Assembly: GCA_002482685.1 (NCBI GenBank) | Contig: DLGL01000074.1 | Span: 1-16,881 of the forward strand | Origin: Bacteriovoracaceae bacterium UBA7695 | GTDB taxonomy: Bacteria; Bdellovibrionota; Bacteriovoracia; Bacteriovoracales; Bacteriovoracaceae | Direction: 5' to 3' | Length of the DNA stretch: 16,881 nt | In this document: piece by piece, positions 15,155 to 16,881 of the stretch | How positions within the stretch are numbered: the stretch's first letter is position 1 | Layout: each line of letters starts with the position of its first letter | The notes under the pieces: generated by a model | Databases searched by the model: none | What the model was told of the DNA's origin: nothing | What the model saw: only the letters and a program-made list of their open reading frames with translations | Position numbers and translations under genes: made by a program

Positions 15155-16411
15155 CTAGGCAAATTTTTCCAGTTCTTCTAACAAGTAGTACAAAGCGAGT
15201 TGGGAGAAGCGAATTTTAAGCTGCTCACGGTCTCCGGGAAGAACCGCCGTGTGAGTGGTGGTTTTGCCATTGTTAGTAACTCCAAAACAAACAAACCCCA
15301 CTGGCCTTTCTGGAGTTCCTCCCCCCGGACCCGCAATTCCCGTAACGGAAACGACAACTTTTGCCTGAAGTCTTTGAGAGGCACCAGAAGACATTTCACC
15401 GGCCGATTGTATACTGACCGCTGAATATTTTTTTAAGGTAGCGGTCTCTACACCAAGAATCTTTTCTTTGACAGATTCTGCGTACGAGACAATTGAGCCC
15501 ATATAGGTTTCACTACTACCTGGAACATTTGTTATCCGGTGAGAGCAGAGTCCCCCTGTTGCAGATTCTGCAAAACCATAGGTGATCTTTTTTTTGTTGG
15601 CCATATTCACAATTAACTCTTCCAGTGGAAGAGTACCAATCTGCCAGATGCTTTCTTTAACCGGTGACGAGCCAAAAATTTCCATCACCTTCTTTTTTTT
15701 CAGGAACATTTCATTTGCATCGGCAGCTTTGATTTTTATCCCGATATCTACTCCCATTATTGTTGGCAGGGAGCTTACATTTCCGATCGCGCTTAGTTTA
15801 TCCCAGAGAGTGGAATCCACTTCGCCGAAAATTTTTTCTTCAGGAACCCGCTTCGTTCTGAAGGTTAGGCTTTCTATTTCTTCAGTAGTTGAGGGGAAAT
15901 TTTTTCGGATGAAATTCTGAAAATGATCTTCCAGGAGACTTTTAAATTCTCTGGGGACACCTGGCCCGCAAAGCAAGTATTTTCCTAAGTGCTCTGCAAA
16001 GAGCCCCGGAGCAAAACCAGTTGAATTATTCAATGCCACAAATCCATCCGGCAAATAACTGTAGCCGTGCTCTTTTCCGGGGTAGTCGCGCCCGAACTTA
16101 GAATAATTATTTTGAGCAACCAAACAAGCTTCCTCAGAAAAGGATATTTTCCTTCCGAGAAAATTTGCTATGGCCTCTTTCGTCACATCGTCCTTTGTTG
16201 GGCCCAGACCACCGGAGGTGATAACCACATCACAAAGAGAAAAAAGTGTTTGAAGCCCCAGGTGAATCCTGGATTCTTCATCACAAACTGTTAGTGATGT
16301 GGCCAGTTCAAGGTGATGCGTTTTGAGGTAAGTGGCAAGCTGGCGGGTATTGGCATCATTAATCTTGCCTTCAAGAATTTCATTTCCAATTATCAGAAGT
16401 CCAATCTTCAT
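15155..16411 (-). CDS. cinA: CinA family protein (MoaB-like domain plus C-terminal NMN amidohydrolase domain)
   Basis: The 418-aa product has the usual two-part CinA architecture. The N-terminal MoaB/MogA-like domain starts MKIGLLIIGNEILEGK, carries TSGGLGPTKDD (65-75) and ends past LLCGPGVPREF (146-156); in characterised relatives it has pyrophosphatase activity on ADP-ribose-like substrates. The C-terminal PncC-type domain (about 262-418) carries AESATGG (281-287, likely nucleophile Ser283), SYAESVKEKILGV (309-321) and VTGIAGPGGGTPERPVG (356-372). This domain deamidates nicotinamide mononucleotide in the pyridine nucleotide salvage cycle. The frame stays open 35 codons upstream to 16516, but AGGGA five bases before the ATG at 16409-16411 and the family's conserved first residues fix the start there. 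It is a cytoplasmic enzyme. Some relatives sit beside recA and were linked to competence, but recA is not adjacent here. Confidence 0.95.
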   Translation of the reverse strand: MKIGLLIIGNEILEGKINDANTRQLATYLKTHHLELATSLTVCDEESRIHLGLQTLFSLCDVVITSGGLGPTKDDVTKEAIANFLGRKISFSEEACLVAQNNYSKFGRDYPGKEHGYSYLPDGFVALNNSTGFAPGLFAEHLGKYLLCGPGVPREFKSLLEDHFQNFIRKNFPSTTEEIESLTFRTKRVPEEKIFGEVDSTLWDKLSAIGNVSSLPTIMGVDIGIKIKAADANEMFLKKKKVMEIFGSSPVKESIWQIGTLPLEELIVNMANKKKITYGFAESATGGLCSHRITNVPGSSETYMGSIVSYAESVKEKILGVETATLKKYSAVSIQSAGEMSSGASQRLQAKVVVSVTGIAGPGGGTPERPVGFVCFGVTNNGKTTTHTAVLPGDREQLKIRFSQLALYYLLEELEKFA

Positions 16412-16416
16412 AAAAA

Positions 16417-16421
16417 TCCCT
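16417..16421 (-). promoter_or_regulatory. Ribosome binding site that decides the cinA start
   Basis: AGGGA on the minus strand lies five bases before the ATG at 16409-16411. It favours this start over the longer open frame beginning at 16516, whose first 35 residues do not look like CinA. Confidence 0.75.
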
Positions 16422-16442
16422 GTCTCAATTCGTGTATACGGT

Positions 16443-16471
16443 ACTATAAGGTCTCGATTTCTCTTTGATAA
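16443..16471 (-). promoter_or_regulatory. Candidate sigma-70-type promoter for cinA
   Basis: On the minus strand TTATCA (16466-16471, four of six) is followed after exactly 17 bases by TATAGT (16443-16448, five of six). Transcription would start about 25 bases before the cinA ATG. The promoter lies inside the upstream open extension, further support for the shorter start. Confidence 0.5.
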
Positions 16472-16518
16472 GAATATCTTTGATTTTTGCTTGTGCATAA
16501 TGTAAAAATCCAGCATTC

Positions 16519-16881
16519 ATGTCTAAAAAGTACCAATTTCAGCTTCCCTTTGATGTAGAGCTGGCCAGCTATATTAAAAAAACCTATCCCGAAATTCGGG
16601 AGTATAGAACTATATCTAAAAGTCTCGATGCTCGGGGTGCCCCAAGAGGGAAAAAACCGGTTTATCTCTACATCTTAGATGCTCTGACTTCAAAAGATGA
16701 CAAATTCTCTGAAGCTGAAGCTTTTACTAAATATTCCCCATTAAAAAATAAACCCATCATCATTGGTGCGGGGCCAGGTGGTCTTTTCTGTGCTGTTCGT
16801 TTAGCAGAACACGGAATTCCCTCGCTGATTTTAGAAAGAGGGGACTCGGCCAATAAACGCATGCTTCATATCGCTAAATTT
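16519..16881 (+). CDS. N-terminal part of a FAD-dependent oxidoreductase (COG2509 type)
   Basis: The first 121 residues are present and the frame runs off the window end. After a short N-terminal domain containing SLDAR (35-39) and a PVYLYILD strand, there is a Rossmann dinucleotide-binding motif IIGAGPGGLF (81-90, GxGxxG at 83-88). ILERG (104-108) ends the second strand, where Glu106 would bind the FAD ribose. An N-terminal domain with a SLDAR-type motif before the FAD fold is typical of the uncharacterised FAD-dependent dehydrogenases of COG2509, whose reaction is not established. No strong Shine-Dalgarno precedes the ATG. CATAAT at 16496-16501 could be a -10 element giving a very short leader. 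It is divergent from cinA, with 107 bases between the starts. The fold is secure; the subfamily is likely. Confidence 0.85.
   Translation, partial: MSKKYQFQLPFDVELASYIKKTYPEIREYRTISKSLDARGAPRGKKPVYLYILDALTSKDDKFSEAEAFTKYSPLKNKPIIIGAGPGGLFCAVRLAEHGIPSLILERGDSANKRMLHIAKF

Noticed and set aside
15582..15920. 112-codon open frame on the + strand inside cinA
   Set aside because: It is antisense to a well-conserved enzyme gene, has no ribosome site and a composition typical of a shadow frame.
16412..16516. 35-residue N-terminal extension of CinA
   Set aside because: The family start MKIGLLIIGNEI has a good ribosome site, and a candidate promoter lies inside the extension.
1..16881. Mobile element, prophage or CRISPR content
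   Set aside because: No transposase, integrase, phage gene, terminal repeats or regularly spaced repeats seen; genes are tightly packed and intact.

Overview
The window reads as chromosomal DNA of a Gram-negative, envelope-rich bacterium. The mix of very large, cysteine-rich exported proteins and lipoproteins, an FHA-plus-membrane fusion protein and ordinary housekeeping genes (uppP, cinA) resembles Bdellovibrionota, perhaps the Bacteriovorax/Bdellovibrio side. This is inference from gene style, because no rRNA or other phylogenetic marker is present. No mobile element, CRISPR array, tRNA or rRNA was found, and coding density is high, with no gene-free stretch over 300 bases.

Layout: (1) 1-282, the C-terminal end of an unrecognised membrane protein on the + strand. 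(2) 283-6550, a minus-strand operon of three exported proteins read from right to left. These are a 1021-aa secreted, cysteine-containing, partly coiled-coil protein; an 878-aa lipoprotein with gluzincin (M4/M36-like) zinc-peptidase motifs; and a 173-aa membrane-anchored protein with a PepSY-like domain, overlapping the peptidase gene by 8 bp. (3) 6551-6770, a divergent promoter region. (4) 6771-9944, a + strand pair: a 783-aa FHA/RDD-like membrane protein, then undecaprenyl-diphosphatase (uppP), nine bases apart. (5) 9941-15004, a 1687-aa lipoprotein with about 55 cysteines and a LecA (PA-IL)-like galactose-binding-type fold in the middle. (6) 15155-16411, cinA on the minus strand. (7) 16519 to the window end, the N-terminus of a FAD-dependent oxidoreductase (COG2509 type), divergent from cinA.

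How the genes may work together: the best candidate for something new is the 283-6550 operon. In M4 and M36 peptidases a PepSY-containing propeptide is normally fused to the enzyme and acts as chaperone and inhibitor. Here a PepSY-like module is a separate, membrane-anchored, translationally coupled gene directly after the peptidase, suggesting a split peptidase/pro-domain pair with a large secreted partner. A second point of interest is the FHA/RDD protein coupled to uppP, whose FHA domain appears to have lost key phosphothreonine-binding positions. The giant lipoprotein with a lectin-like fold could be a surface adhesin, but nothing in the sequence proves that role.

Both convergent gene junctions are extremely tight: stop codons abut at 280-285 and overlap at 9941-9944. 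No classic U-tract terminator is visible at either.
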